The notes: generated from the sequence alone by a model not told the origin. A DNA stretch of 64,000 nucleotides from Marinimicrococcus flavescens (GCA_029211145.1 JARGEQ010000073.1:62001-126000), one strand, 5' to 3'. Positions 7,356-15,069 are shown, counted from the stretch's first letter. Program-made: numbers and translations.

Positions 7356-7988
7356 ATGAGCATCTTCCGGGAGGACGTCGTCGCGCTGATGCCCCATCTG
7401 CGGGCCTTTGCGCGCAGCCTGACCGGCGGCAATCCGGATCTGGCCGACGACCTCGTCCAGGACACGATCGTCAACGCCCTTCAGGCCCAGGCGCAATTCC
7501 AGCCCGGCACCAATCTCAAGGCGTGGCTCTTCACGATCCTCCGCAACCGCTTCCACAGCGTCATGACCCGCAAGCACGTCACGGCCGAGGTCGAGGACGA
7601 CGACATCGAGAACAAGTGGTGGACCCCGCCCTATCAGGAGACCGCCATCGAGATCGACGCCTTCAAGCGTGCCTTCCGGCGACTGAGCCCGGCCCATCGT
7701 GAGGTGCTGGTGCTGGCTGGCGTGCAGGCCCTGCCCTACGAAGAGATCGCCCGGATTTGCGGCTGCGAGATCGGCACGGTGAAGAGCCGTGTGAACCGCG
7801 CCCGCGCCCTACTCAGAAAGATGCTGCTCGAGGGCGAGCTGCCGGTCGAGCCGGAGCGCATGAAGCTGCGCCGGCGCCCCGCCGAGGAGGGTGCGCTCGA
7901 GGCCACCGCGGAGGAGCGGCGCCTGCTCGAGCAGGTGGGCGGCCCGGCCCTTGCGGCCGGCGGACCCGGAGCGCGCCGCCTGAACTAG
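7356..7988 (+). CDS. ecfG: ECF sigma factor EcfG of the general stress response
   Basis: Encodes 210 residues. Sigma region 2 (about 10-75: LRAFARSLTGG, ADDLVQDTIVNA, LKAWLFTILRN) and region 4 (about 115-165: LVLAGVQALPYEEIARICGCEIGTVKSRVNRAR split by the usual linker) fit the EcfG group. A 45-residue polar C-terminal extension is longer than usual. ATG 7356 was preferred over ATG 7326: it has an AGGAAGG-like site, and the promoter predicts transcription beginning near 7316, leaving no leader for the earlier start. NepR inhibits it; PhyR releases it. It presumably drives the promoters listed here. Confidence 0.94.
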   Translation: MSIFREDVVALMPHLRAFARSLTGGNPDLADDLVQDTIVNALQAQAQFQPGTNLKAWLFTILRNRFHSVMTRKHVTAEVEDDDIENKWWTPPYQETAIEIDAFKRAFRRLSPAHREVLVLAGVQALPYEEIARICGCEIGTVKSRVNRARALLRKMLLEGELPVEPERMKLRRRPAEEGALEATAEERRLLEQVGGPALAAGGPGARRLN

Positions 7989-8020
7989 TCTTTCTTCTCC
8001 CCTCCCCCTCTCCTCTGCTG

Positions 8021-8045
8021 CGATGGCGCCTTCATGGCGCCATCG
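8021..8045 (+). terminator. Strong hairpin after ecfG
   Basis: CGATGGCGCC and GGCGCCATCG form a perfect 10-bp stem with a 5-nt loop 32 bp after the ecfG stop, followed by a short TTGGTTTC tract. It precedes the next sigma-EcfG promoter by 20 bp. Confidence 0.6.
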
Positions 8046-8064
8046 TTGGTTTCAGGGGTGGCCC

Positions 8065-8090
8065 GGAACCGCCCCGGCGTCCCGCGCGTT
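8065..8090 (+). promoter_or_regulatory. sigma-EcfG promoter of the second glycine-zipper lipoprotein
   Basis: GGAAC (8065-8069), 17-nt spacer, CGTT (8087-8090): exact consensus, 32 bp before the ATG at 8123. Confidence 0.85.
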
Positions 8091-8122
8091 GCTCTTGCGG
8101 ACTTCCCGCGAGGAGACACGCC

Positions 8123-8338
8123 ATGCGTGTGCTGGTGATCCTTCCGGCCTTGGCCCTTTTGCTCGCCGCTTGCGGCGAGAGCACCGAGGAGCGGGCCGCA
8201 TCGGGCGGGCTCGGCGGTGCCGCCACCGGCGCAGTGCTGGGCGGCCCGGTGGGTGCGGTCATCGGCGGCGCTGCCGGAGCGGGCGCCGGCACGGTGATGG
8301 ACGAGGGTGTGGGCGAGAAGATCGAGAAGACGCCCTAA
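8123..8338 (+). CDS. Second glycine-zipper lipoprotein
   Basis: Encodes 71 residues with a lipobox LAAC at about residues 14-17, then GGLGGAATGAVLGGPVGAVI and further GxxxG repeats and a short acidic tail. It resembles the protein at 3309 in plan and in having a perfect sigma-EcfG promoter, and may be a diverged paralogue. AGGAG lies 8 nt before the ATG. The likely location is the inner leaflet of the outer membrane. A dispersed terminator-repeat element follows 56 bp downstream. Confidence 0.83.
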   Translation: MRVLVILPALALLLAACGESTEERAASGGLGGAATGAVLGGPVGAVIGGAAGAGAGTVMDEGVGEKIEKTP

Positions 8339-8656
8339 AAACGGTACCCGACCTGCTCCGCAAGCTGCCCTGCGGCCGTGGCGGCGCCACCGTGCAAGGC
8401 GCTGCGCGCGGCTCGGGATCCGGTGAACGCTCACCGCCGCCGACGGACAGAAAGGAAAACGGAAGCCGCGCGCAGCGCCCCTGCAGGTGATGCTGTGGGC
8501 GGCATTCTGCCTGCCCGGCTGCCCTTTTCGTGAGCCCTGCCGGTTGCCATCCCCGAAAACGGCGCGTTAACTGGACCGGAGGCTAACGTTCCGCCGCCAT
8601 GGCACGCTTCGTGCTTCGAGAGCGGCATGCAAGAAGAACAAAGAGGAAGGATCCTC
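8339..8656. other. Intergenic region with a repeat element and a dyad before the ABC operon
   Basis: No gene seen in 318 bp. It holds the terminator-repeat copy at 8394-8479 and, nearer the ABC operon, an imperfect dyad CGTTAAC (8565-8571) / GCTAACG (8582-8588) that could be an operator for the downstream transporter genes. Confidence 0.4.
8394..8479. repeat. Dispersed terminator-repeat element, copy 1 (two inverted arms)
   Basis: Left arm 8394-8413 (GCAAGGCGCTGCGCGCGGCT) and right arm 8464-8479 (its inverted counterpart) enclose about 50 bp. The right arm is preceded by an A-rich stretch, so a minus-strand transcript would read hairpin then U-rich tract. Both arms are members of the family described under 21156-21302. 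Confidence 0.75.
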
Positions 8657-9679
8657 ATGCCCGCCAGCCAGCGCACGCACCGCACGCGCAGCGTTATACG
8701 TTTCATCTCGGCTTTGGCCCTCGCCACCGGGCTCGTGGGCGGCAAGCCCGCCCTGGCTCTCGACGAGGTCCATCTCCAGACCGACTGGATCCCCTCGGGG
8801 GAGCACGCGATGTTCTACGGCGGCTGGAGCAAGGGGATCTTCGCCGAGCAGGGCATCGACATCACCGTGACCCGCGGCTACGGCTCCGGCGACACGGTGA
8901 CCAAGCTCGCCGGCGGCGCCTTCGAGTTCGGGGTGGCCGATATCGGCGCGGTGATGGCGGCGCGCGCCAAGACCGGCCTGCCGGTCAAGACCATCCACAC
9001 GCTCTACACCCACTCGCCGCATTCGCTGTTCGTGCTGGAGAGCAGCGGCATCACCGACTTCAAGGGGCTCGAGGGCAAGCGCATCGGGATCACCCCGGGC
9101 AACAGCCACAAGCTCTACTTCCCCAAGGTCGCCGAGAAGGCCGGCACCGATCCCTCCAAGATCGTCTGGGTCAACACCGACGGCGCGTCGATGGCGCCGC
9201 TGTTGATCCAGAAGAAGCTGGATGCCGCGCCGTTCTACTCGATCCACCAGTTCTACCAGAACAAGGCGGCCCAGTCGGCCGGCGAGAAGATCGTCGTGCT
9301 GCCGTTCGAGAAGGTGGGCTTTGCCATCTACGCCGCCTCGATCGTCGCCAGCGACGCCATGATCGCCGAGAATCCCGACCTCGTGCGCCGCTTCCTCGAG
9401 GGCGTGCAGAACAGCTATCGCTGGGCCCGCGACAATCCCGAGGAGGCCTGCAGGCTGCATGTCGAGCGGATCCCCGAGGTAGCCTTCGACGACTGCATGG
9501 GCAGCCTCGCGGCGACCCTGACCTTCGTCTTCAACGAGCATGAGCAGGCGACCGGCTTCGGCAGGTACGACGACGAGCGGCTGGCCTTCACCTGGGAGGC
9601 GGTGGCCGAGGCGCAGGGCATCGATCCCGCCTGGGATCCCGGGCAGGCGATCGACACGAGCCTCGTGCCGACCCCTTGA
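8657..9679 (+). CDS. NMT1/SsuA-type ABC transporter substrate-binding protein
   Basis: Encodes 340 residues with a signal peptide (to about residue 35) and an NMT1/THI5-like fold: VHLQTDWIPSGEHAMFYGGW at the mature N-terminus, the GADIG-like GVADIGAVMAA loop and ITPGNSHKLYFPKV. Such proteins deliver pyrimidine precursors, sulfonates or aromatic/urea-type compounds to an ABC importer. ATG 8657 has an AGGAAGG site 8 nt upstream and was chosen over ATG 8627. First gene of an operon with ATPase, permease and amidohydrolase, suggesting uptake of a compound hydrolysed in the cytosol. Confidence 0.9.
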   Translation: MPASQRTHRTRSVIRFISALALATGLVGGKPALALDEVHLQTDWIPSGEHAMFYGGWSKGIFAEQGIDITVTRGYGSGDTVTKLAGGAFEFGVADIGAVMAARAKTGLPVKTIHTLYTHSPHSLFVLESSGITDFKGLEGKRIGITPGNSHKLYFPKVAEKAGTDPSKIVWVNTDGASMAPLLIQKKLDAAPFYSIHQFYQNKAAQSAGEKIVVLPFEKVGFAIYAASIVASDAMIAENPDLVRRFLEGVQNSYRWARDNPEEACRLHVERIPEVAFDDCMGSLAATLTFVFNEHEQATGFGRYDDERLAFTWEAVAEAQGIDPAWDPGQAIDTSLVPTP

Positions 9680-9740
9680 GCGGGAGCCCGTCTTGATCCG
9701 CATCGACCCTGAGCGGAGCTCGTCTTGATTCGCATCGACA
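9677..9740 (+). repeat. Imperfect 31-32 bp tandem duplication across an ABC ATPase start
   Basis: Two adjacent copies, each holding a GAGCGG ribosome-site-like stretch and CGTCTTGAT-C/T-CGCATCGAC, span the end of the substrate-binding gene and the start of the ATPase gene. Both copies contain a TTG, only the second being in frame with the ATPase. Confidence 0.75.
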
Positions 9741-10510
9741 ATGTTTCCCGCCTGTTCCACAGCAGGGACGGCGGGATCGTCCACGCCCTGGCCGAGGTCG
9801 ACCTCGAGATCCGCGACCACGAGTTCGTCTCGATCGTCGGCCCCTCGGGCTGCGGCAAGTCCACGCTTCTACGGCTGGTCTCGGGGCTCCTGCCGCCGAG
9901 CTCGGGCAGCATCGCCATCGACGGCCGCACGGTCGACGGGCCGCGCGAGGAGACCGGCTTCGTCTTCCAGAGCCCGACCCTGCTGCCCTGGGCCACCATC
10001 GAGGAGAACCTGCTCTTTCCGCTGCGCATGCTGCGCCGGCCGGTCACGCCCGCGGCGCAGCGCACCGCCCGCGAGCTTTTGGCGCTGGTCGGCCTCACCG
10101 GGTTCGAGCGCCGCATGCCCAGCGAGCTTTCCGGCGGCATGCAGCAGCGCGCGGCGATCTGCCGGGCGCTGATGCACGACCCGGGCATCCTTTTGATGGA
10201 CGAGCCCTTCGGGGCGCTCGACGCGCTCACCCGCGAGGAGATGAGCCTCGAGCTTTTGCGGCTGTGCGCCGAGCGCCCCAAGACCATCCTCTTCGTCACC
10301 CACTCGATCGCCGAGGCGGTGCTGCTCTCGGACCGGGTCGTGGTGATGTCGCCCCGGCCGGGGCGTATCCAGGAAATCATCGACGTGCCGCTGGAGCGGC
10401 CGCGCAGCTTCGCCATGGAAGGACACCATGAGTTCCAGGACTGCGCCCAGCGCATCCGCGCCCTCATCTTCGGCAGCCGCGACCGGGACGAGCTCGCCCG
10501 TGCCGGCTGA
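9725..10510 (+). CDS. ABC transporter ATP-binding protein (nitrate/sulfonate/taurine type)
   Basis: Encodes 261 residues. Walker A GPSGCGKST (about 39-47), Q-loop FVFQSPTLLPW, signature LSGGMQQR (about 135-142), Walker B ILLMDEPFGALDA and switch His in VTHSIAEAV are all present, so the ATPase should be active. The family is SsuB/TauB-like. The start is TTG at 9725, within a local tandem duplication. The end overlaps the permease start by 83 bp, an unusually long overlap that suggests translational coupling. Confidence 0.92.
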   Translation: MIRIDNVSRLFHSRDGGIVHALAEVDLEIRDHEFVSIVGPSGCGKSTLLRLVSGLLPPSSGSIAIDGRTVDGPREETGFVFQSPTLLPWATIEENLLFPLRMLRRPVTPAAQRTARELLALVGLTGFERRMPSELSGGMQQRAAICRALMHDPGILLMDEPFGALDALTREEMSLELLRLCAERPKTILFVTHSIAEAVLLSDRVVVMSPRPGRIQEIIDVPLERPRSFAMEGHHEFQDCAQRIRALIFGSRDRDELARAG

Positions 10511-11294
10511 GCGGCGCGGCAGCGGCGTGCTGGCGCAAAGCGTCGGCCTGCCGCTGGCGGTTCTCCTGGGCCTCCTGGTCTTGTGGGAGATCTGCGTCCA
10601 CCTGTTCTCGATCCCGGTCTACCTGCTGCCGGCCCCCTCGCTGATCTTGATGGACAGCATCGGCAATCTGGGCACGCTCGGGCTCCACACCCTGGCGACC
10701 CTCAAGACCGTGCTGCTGGGCTTCTTCTTCTCGGTGGCGGTCAGCCTGCCGCTGGCCGTGGTGCTCACCTCCTCGCAGTCCGCCGCCAACGCCATCTACC
10801 CGATCCTCGTGCTCACCCAGTCGATCCCCAAGATCGCCCTGGCGCCGATCCTGGTGATCCTCCTTGGCACCAACGAGCTGCCGCGCATCGTCGTCACCTT
10901 CCTCGTGGCGTTCTTCCCGCTGGTGATCGCCATCGCCACCGGGCTCATGGCGGTGCCGGGCGACCTGCTCGAGCTCGGCCGTTCCTATCGCGGCTCGTGG
11001 CTGCAGATGATGTGGCGCATCCGCCTGCCCTACGCCGTGCCGATGATCTTCAGCGGCCTCAAGGTGGCGGTGACGCTGGCGGTGGTCGGCGCGGTGGTGG
11101 CCGAGTTCGTCAACGCCGATGCCGGGCTCGGCTATTTCATCATCACCTCCACCGCCTTCTTCGAGACGCCGCTGGCCTTCAGCGCGCTGATCCTCCTCTC
11201 GCTCATGGGGATCTTGCTGTTCCAGCTGGTGGTGCTGATCGAGCGGCTGCTGTTCCCCTGGTCGGCCGCCAACGCCGACAAGACCTTCGGCTAG
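10428..11294 (+). CDS. ABC transporter permease (SsuC/TauC type)
   Basis: Encodes 288 residues with a Ser/Ala-rich, poorly conserved N-terminus and about six transmembrane helices. The cytoplasmic coupling loop is typical of the BPD_transp_1 family (ELGRSYRGSWLQMMWRIRLP followed by YAVPMIFSGLK). It pairs with the ATPase it overlaps. The start ATG 10428 has GGAAGGA upstream. An alternative later start would remove the 83-bp overlap, but none has a better ribosome site. Confidence 0.92.
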   Translation: MSSRTAPSASAPSSSAAATGTSSPVPAERRGSGVLAQSVGLPLAVLLGLLVLWEICVHLFSIPVYLLPAPSLILMDSIGNLGTLGLHTLATLKTVLLGFFFSVAVSLPLAVVLTSSQSAANAIYPILVLTQSIPKIALAPILVILLGTNELPRIVVTFLVAFFPLVIAIATGLMAVPGDLLELGRSYRGSWLQMMWRIRLPYAVPMIFSGLKVAVTLAVVGAVVAEFVNADAGLGYFIITSTAFFETPLAFSALILLSLMGILLFQLVVLIERLLFPWSAANADKTFG

Positions 11295-11311
11295 AAGCCG
11301 GGAGACCATTC

Positions 11312-12811
11312 ATGCCTGATATAGTCGTCATCCGCGGCGGCCGGCTCGCCGACGCTGCGGACAGCACCGCGCCCCTCACCGACATCCTGGTCGAGGGCGA
11401 CACGATCCGCGAGATCGGCGCCCCGGGCCTGGAAGCACCGGAGCATGCGCGGACCATCGACGCCGCCGGCATGCTGCTCCATGCCGGGCTGGTCAACGGC
11501 CATACCCACGGCCACGGCAATCTCGCCAAGGGCATGGGCGACCGCTGGTCGCTCGAGCTGCTGCTTACCGCCGCTCCCTGGATAGGCGGCAACCGGCAGC
11601 TCGAGGACAAATATCTGACGACGCTGATCGGTGCGGCCGAGATGCTCTTGAAAGGCTGCACCGCCTGCTACGATCTGACCTTCGAGTTCCCTGCCCCCAC
11701 CGTCGAGGGCATCGACGCGGTGGCGCGCGCCTACAGCGACGCCGGGATGCGTGCCGTGGTGGCGCCGATGGTGGCCGACACCACCTTCTATGACGCCATC
11801 CCGGGCCTCCTCGAGGCGCTGCCCGAGAAGCTGCGCCAGGAGGTCGCCAAGGCGCGTCTCGCCCCGGCCGAGACCACCCTCGAGCGCATCCGCGCCATTC
11901 TCGAGGGCTGGAGCCACGATACCGCCTCCATTCGCGCGGCCGTGGCGCCCACGATCCCGCACCATTGCAGCGACGCCTTCCTCGCCGGCTGCCGCGACCT
12001 CGCCCGCGCGCACAAGGTCGGCCTGCACAGCCACGTCGCCGAATCGAAGCTCCAGGCGATCGTCGGCCGCGAGCGCTACGGCAGGACCCAGCTCGCCCAC
12101 ATGGACGCGATGGGGCTGGTCGGCCCCGATTTCGTGGTGGCGCACGGCGTCTGGCTGGACGATGACGACATGCGCCGGCTGGCCGCCCACGGCGCCTCGG
12201 TCTCGCACAATCCCGGCAGCAACGCGCTTTTGGGCAGCGGCATCGCCGATGCCCGGCGGATGCTGGAGCTGGGCGTCAATCTCGCGATCGGCACCGACGG
12301 GGCCAACTGCAGCGACAACCAGAACATGTACGAGGCCATGCGCATGGCCGCCTATGCGAGCCACGCGCGCGGCCCCGACACGGGCCTGTGGCTCTCCACC
12401 GCCGAGATCTTCAAGGCCGCCACCGAAGGCAGCGCCAGGGCGCTGGGCTTCGAGAGGCTGGGGCGGATCGCGCCGGGCTACAAGGCCGATATCGTCTTTC
12501 TCGACCTGGCTTCCATCAACCTCATCCCGCTCAACGACGCGGTGAACCAGCTGGTCCAGACCGAGGACGGCAGCTCGGTCCATTCGGTGATGGTGGGCGG
12601 CCGCATGGTGGTCGAGAATCGGCGCCTTGTGGGCTGCGACATGGCGCGGCTCGCGGCCGATGCCGAGCGCGCCCGCGAGCGCCTGGCGGCGGCCAACGCC
12701 GGCGCGCGCGAGCTCTTCGGCAAGCTGGCGCCGGTGGTGGGCTCGTTCTGCCCGGGCCTCATGCAGCGTCCCTACCACGTCCACCGCTTCGCCAGCTGCG
12801 CCGGTCACTGA
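11312..12811 (+). CDS. Amidohydrolase (cytosine/guanine/SAH-deaminase-like), metal dependent
   Basis: Encodes 499 residues of the TrzF/AtzA-SsnA-like amidohydrolase group. Metal ligands are visible: GHTHGHG (HxH), HSHVAESK (His), HGVWLDDDD (His) and GTDGANC (Asp). The protein probably hydrolyses or deaminates a ring nitrogen compound. It lies 17 bp after the permease with GGGAGA upstream, so it is almost certainly in the ABC operon and acts on the imported substrate. The substrate cannot be read from sequence; guanine-, 8-oxoguanine- and triazine-type substrates are possible. Confidence 0.85.
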   Translation: MPDIVVIRGGRLADAADSTAPLTDILVEGDTIREIGAPGLEAPEHARTIDAAGMLLHAGLVNGHTHGHGNLAKGMGDRWSLELLLTAAPWIGGNRQLEDKYLTTLIGAAEMLLKGCTACYDLTFEFPAPTVEGIDAVARAYSDAGMRAVVAPMVADTTFYDAIPGLLEALPEKLRQEVAKARLAPAETTLERIRAILEGWSHDTASIRAAVAPTIPHHCSDAFLAGCRDLARAHKVGLHSHVAESKLQAIVGRERYGRTQLAHMDAMGLVGPDFVVAHGVWLDDDDMRRLAAHGASVSHNPGSNALLGSGIADARRMLELGVNLAIGTDGANCSDNQNMYEAMRMAAYASHARGPDTGLWLSTAEIFKAATEGSARALGFERLGRIAPGYKADIVFLDLASINLIPLNDAVNQLVQTEDGSSVHSVMVGGRMVVENRRLVGCDMARLAADAERARERLAAANAGARELFGKLAPVVGSFCPGLMQRPYHVHRFASCAGH

Positions 12812-12820
12812 GGCGGTAGC

Positions 12821-12896
12821 GAGGGCGCCGGCCCGGCCGCGCCCTCATACCCTTGCAAGCCTGTCCGCGTGCCGGCTCGTGCCCTTACGAGCCGGC
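12821..12896. terminator. Two stem-loops between the convergent amidohydrolase and hsp20 genes
   Basis: GAGGGCGC (12821-12828) pairs with GCGCCCTC (12839-12846). GCCGGCTCGT (12871-12880) pairs with ACGAGCCGGC (12887-12896), and the hsp20 stop codon lies in this second hairpin. Neither has a T-run; together they probably separate the convergent transcripts. Confidence 0.5.
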
Positions 12897-13373
12897 GCCG
12901 GCCTTGCCGATCTCGATCTTCTTGACCTTGCCGGCGGCTTCCGGGGATTTCGGCAGGACCACCGAGAGCACGCCCTTCTCGAACCGCGCGCTGATCCTGG
13001 CCTCGTCGATGTCCACCGGCATCGGGATCTGCCGCATGAAGCTGCCATAGGCACGCTCCATGAGGTAGTAGCCCTTCTCCTTCTCCTCGCGCTCCTGCTT
13101 CTTCTCGCCGCGCAGGGTGAGCATGCCGCCGGCATACTGGACCTCGACGTCCTTCTCCTCCACGCCCGGCAGCTCGGCATGGACCTCGATGGCCTCGCCG
13201 GTGTCCTTGACGTCGAGCCTCGGCGCCATCGCCCCCAAACCCACGGCCGGGCGGGCGAGGCTCATGCTCCTGGTCATGTTGTCGAACACGCGGTCGAGCT
13301 CGCGCCGCATCGAGCTGAACGGATCCTCGCCCTGCTCGCCACGGCCGAACGGCATCAGCGCCTTGAAATCCAT
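12885..13373 (-). CDS. Small heat shock protein, Hsp20 / alpha-crystallin family
   Basis: Encodes 162 residues. The alpha-crystallin domain spans about 50-150, with the conserved AELPGVEEKDVEV strand and the C-terminal GVLSVVLPK motif; the N-terminal region carries MRRELDRVFD. It acts as an ATP-independent holdase chaperone in the cytosol. The start at 13373 has GGAGGG upstream; a longer in-frame start was rejected. A perfect FNR/FixK-type box lies about 85 bp upstream, suggesting induction at low oxygen. Confidence 0.94.
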   Translation of the reverse strand: MDFKALMPFGRGEQGEDPFSSMRRELDRVFDNMTRSMSLARPAVGLGAMAPRLDVKDTGEAIEVHAELPGVEEKDVEVQYAGGMLTLRGEKKQEREEKEKGYYLMERAYGSFMRQIPMPVDIDEARISARFEKGVLSVVLPKSPEAAGKVKKIEIGKAGAGS

Positions 13374-13457
13374 GGCCCCCTCCCTCCTTGGGCGAGCGCT
13401 CCCCGGACCGGGGCGCACTCCTGGCCATGATACTCCATCGCCGGCCATGGCGGGACA

Positions 13458-13471
13458 TTGATCCGCATCAA
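13458..13471. promoter_or_regulatory. FNR/FixK-type binding box
   Basis: TTGAT-CCGC-ATCAA, an exact match to the FNR/FixK consensus. It is centred about 90 bp from the hsp20 start and about 85 bp from the start of the RHH gene on the other side, so it could control either. Confidence 0.7.
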
Positions 13472-13550
13472 GACCACCCTGGCAGCCGCTCGACAGCCGG
13501 GGCCGGACCGGCTTACACAGGGACCTGGCCTATAGCTGTATCTATGGCTG

Positions 13551-13799
13551 ATGGACCGGGAGATGGCGCGCCGGATGGGTGCTGGGCTGGACGGGCGGCA
13601 GAAGACGGAGGAGGCGCGGGACGCCGACCGCAAGCTCACCTTGAGCCTGCCGGCGGCGGTGGTGCGCGAGCTGCGCCGGCGCATGGCGGCCGAGGAGACC
13701 ACCATGCGGGCGCTGGTGCTCGAGGCGCTGCAGGCGGCCGGCTACGCCGTGCCGGCGGCCGAGATCCGCGACCGCCGCAGGCGCGGGCCCGCCCGATGA
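13551..13799 (+). CDS. Ribbon-helix-helix-like small protein upstream of rep
   Basis: Encodes 82 residues. The core RKLTLSLPAAVVRELRRRMA followed by EETTMRALVLEALQAAGY looks like a ribbon-helix-helix (CopG/ParG-like) unit: one beta strand and two helices. It is the first gene of the replication region and its stop overlaps the ATG of the next small ORF, so it may be a copy-number or partition regulator of rep. No strong Shine-Dalgarno was seen; ATG 13563 is an alternative start. Confidence 0.65.
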   Translation: MDREMARRMGAGLDGRQKTEEARDADRKLTLSLPAAVVRELRRRMAAEETTMRALVLEALQAAGYAVPAAEIRDRRRRGPAR

Positions 13800-13945
13800 G
13801 CCGGCCGCCGATTCGGTACATCGTTCACAAGCGGGCAGAAGCCCGCAGGGTCCACAAGCGGGCAGAAGCCCGCAGGGTCCACAAGCAGGCGGACACCCGC
13901 GGGGTCCCCGAGCGCGCAGGCGCCGTCGAGGAGAGCGGCGGGTGA
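13796..13945 (+). CDS. Possible 49-codon coupled ORF containing an iteron and 27-bp repeats
   Basis: An ORF starting at ATG 13796 overlaps the previous stop (ATGA) and ends with a TGA overlapping the GTG start of rep (GTGA). Its product would be a basic repeat peptide built from units like VHKRAEARR. It has no ribosome site of its own. It may be a leader whose translation is coupled to rep, comparable in arrangement to leader peptides of some plasmid replicons, or simply an open frame through regulatory DNA. No known family is recognised. Confidence 0.35.
   Translation: MSRPPIRYIVHKRAEARRVHKRAEARRVHKQADTRGVPERAGAVEESGG
13812..13829 (+). repeat. Iteron upstream of rep
   Basis: A single exact copy of the 18-bp iteron TTCGGTACATCGTTCACA. 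All other copies are downstream of rep. Its position before rep suggests autoregulation of rep by its own product. Confidence 0.85.
13826..13906 (+). repeat. Three 27-bp tandem repeats upstream of rep
   Basis: Units 13826-13852 and 13853-13879 are identical; unit 13880-13906 has several substitutions. Each unit holds a small dyad (GCGGGC/GCCCGC in the first two). They start inside the upstream iteron and end 35 bp before the rep start. Confidence 0.9.
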
Positions 13946-14844
13946 GCGGCGCCGGCAAGCAGGTCGACCTGTTCCTCGACAGCCTGATCAACGCGCCCAT
14001 GAAGGACGACCGGGCGCTCATGGAGTTCCCGTTCTTCTCGCTGCAGAAGACGCCGCGGCTCAAGCCGCTGGTCTATGACGACGGCAAGGTCAGGATCGAG
14101 GTGCGGCCGGGCGATCGCGGCATCGCCACCATCTGGGACAAGGACGTCCTGATCTATGTGGCCTCGATCATCAACGACCGGCTCGAGCGCGGCCTGCCGG
14201 TCGACAAGACGATCCGCTTCAACGCCCACAATCTCCTGCAGGTCACCGGCCGCGGCTCGGGCAAGCGCGCCTACGAGCTCCTGCTGGACGCCATGTTCCG
14301 GCTGCGCTCGACCACCATCTTGACCACCATCGAGGCGGGCGAGAGCAAGGAGCGGCGCGGCTTCGGCTGGATCGAGACGTTCCGCATCATCGAGCGCAAG
14401 AACAAGGCCGGCAAGAAGACCATGGCGGCCTGCGAGATCACCCTCAACGAGTGGATGTTCCGGGCGATCGTCCAGGACCGCCGGGTGCTGACCATCAATC
14501 CCAGCTATTTCGAGCTGAGCATGGGGCTCGAGCGCCGGCTCTACGAGCTCGCCCGCAAACATTGCGGCTACCAGCAGCGCTGGGTGATCACCCTGCCCCG
14601 GCTGATCGAGAAATGCGGCTCGGTGCTCGAGCCGCGCTTCTTCAAGCCGCAGCTCAAGCGGGTGGTCGAGCAGGACGGCCTGCCCGACTACCACATCGCC
14701 ATGAGCTTCGATCCCAAGGAGCGCGCGGCGGCCGAGAAGAGCGGCCTCGACGGCAGGCGCTGGGCCAGCAACGAGCGCATCCTGGTCTCGTTCTGGCCGC
14801 GCGGCCAGAAGGCCCCCGAGCTGCTGCTGACCCCGGACGAGTGA
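13942..14844 (+). CDS. Replication initiator protein A (RPA family)
   Basis: Encodes 300 residues. Strong RPA-family features include the FFSLQKTPRLKPL segment, VEVRPGDRG-like stretch, ATIWDKDVLIYVASII and the TGRGSGKRAYELL helix, in a winged-helix initiator typical of alphaproteobacterial plasmids and pVS1-like replicons. It should bind the iterons and open the origin. GTG 13942 has GAGGAG 7 nt upstream. An array of eight iterons, a DnaA box and AT-rich DNA lie directly downstream, and parA/RHH are 5 kb away. Length is normal and no disruption was seen. Confidence 0.93.
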   Translation: MSGAGKQVDLFLDSLINAPMKDDRALMEFPFFSLQKTPRLKPLVYDDGKVRIEVRPGDRGIATIWDKDVLIYVASIINDRLERGLPVDKTIRFNAHNLLQVTGRGSGKRAYELLLDAMFRLRSTTILTTIEAGESKERRGFGWIETFRIIERKNKAGKKTMAACEITLNEWMFRAIVQDRRVLTINPSYFELSMGLERRLYELARKHCGYQQRWVITLPRLIEKCGSVLEPRFFKPQLKRVVEQDGLPDYHIAMSFDPKERAAAEKSGLDGRRWASNERILVSFWPRGQKAPELLLTPDE

Positions 14845-15069
14845 GCGCGGTGCGGCCTGTTCGGTACATCGTTCACACCCCTCGCCCGCCCCGCGCCGCC
14901 GGCCTGTTCGGTACATCATTCACATTGGCCGTTATGGGGCCGCAGGACCCGCTGCAACCGGCCGCCGATTCGGTACATCATTCACATTGAGCGCGCCGGC
15001 CCCCGCCCGCGGCACCGCGCGGCGGGCGGTGCCGGCCGATTCGGTACATCGTTCACAAAGTCTGAAGAC

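Noticed and set aside
8565..8600. Possible sigma-EcfG promoter on the minus strand near 8590
   Set aside because: GGAAC is present but the GTT falls at 15-nt spacing with a mismatch, and there is no gene for it to drive.
9540..9728. Small frame between the substrate-binding and ATPase genes
   Set aside because: Created by the local tandem duplication; it lies inside the 3' end of the upstream gene and has no independent support.
13826..13906. Possible CRISPR array
   Set aside because: Only three contiguous 27-bp units without spacers and no cas genes; better explained as replication-region repeats.
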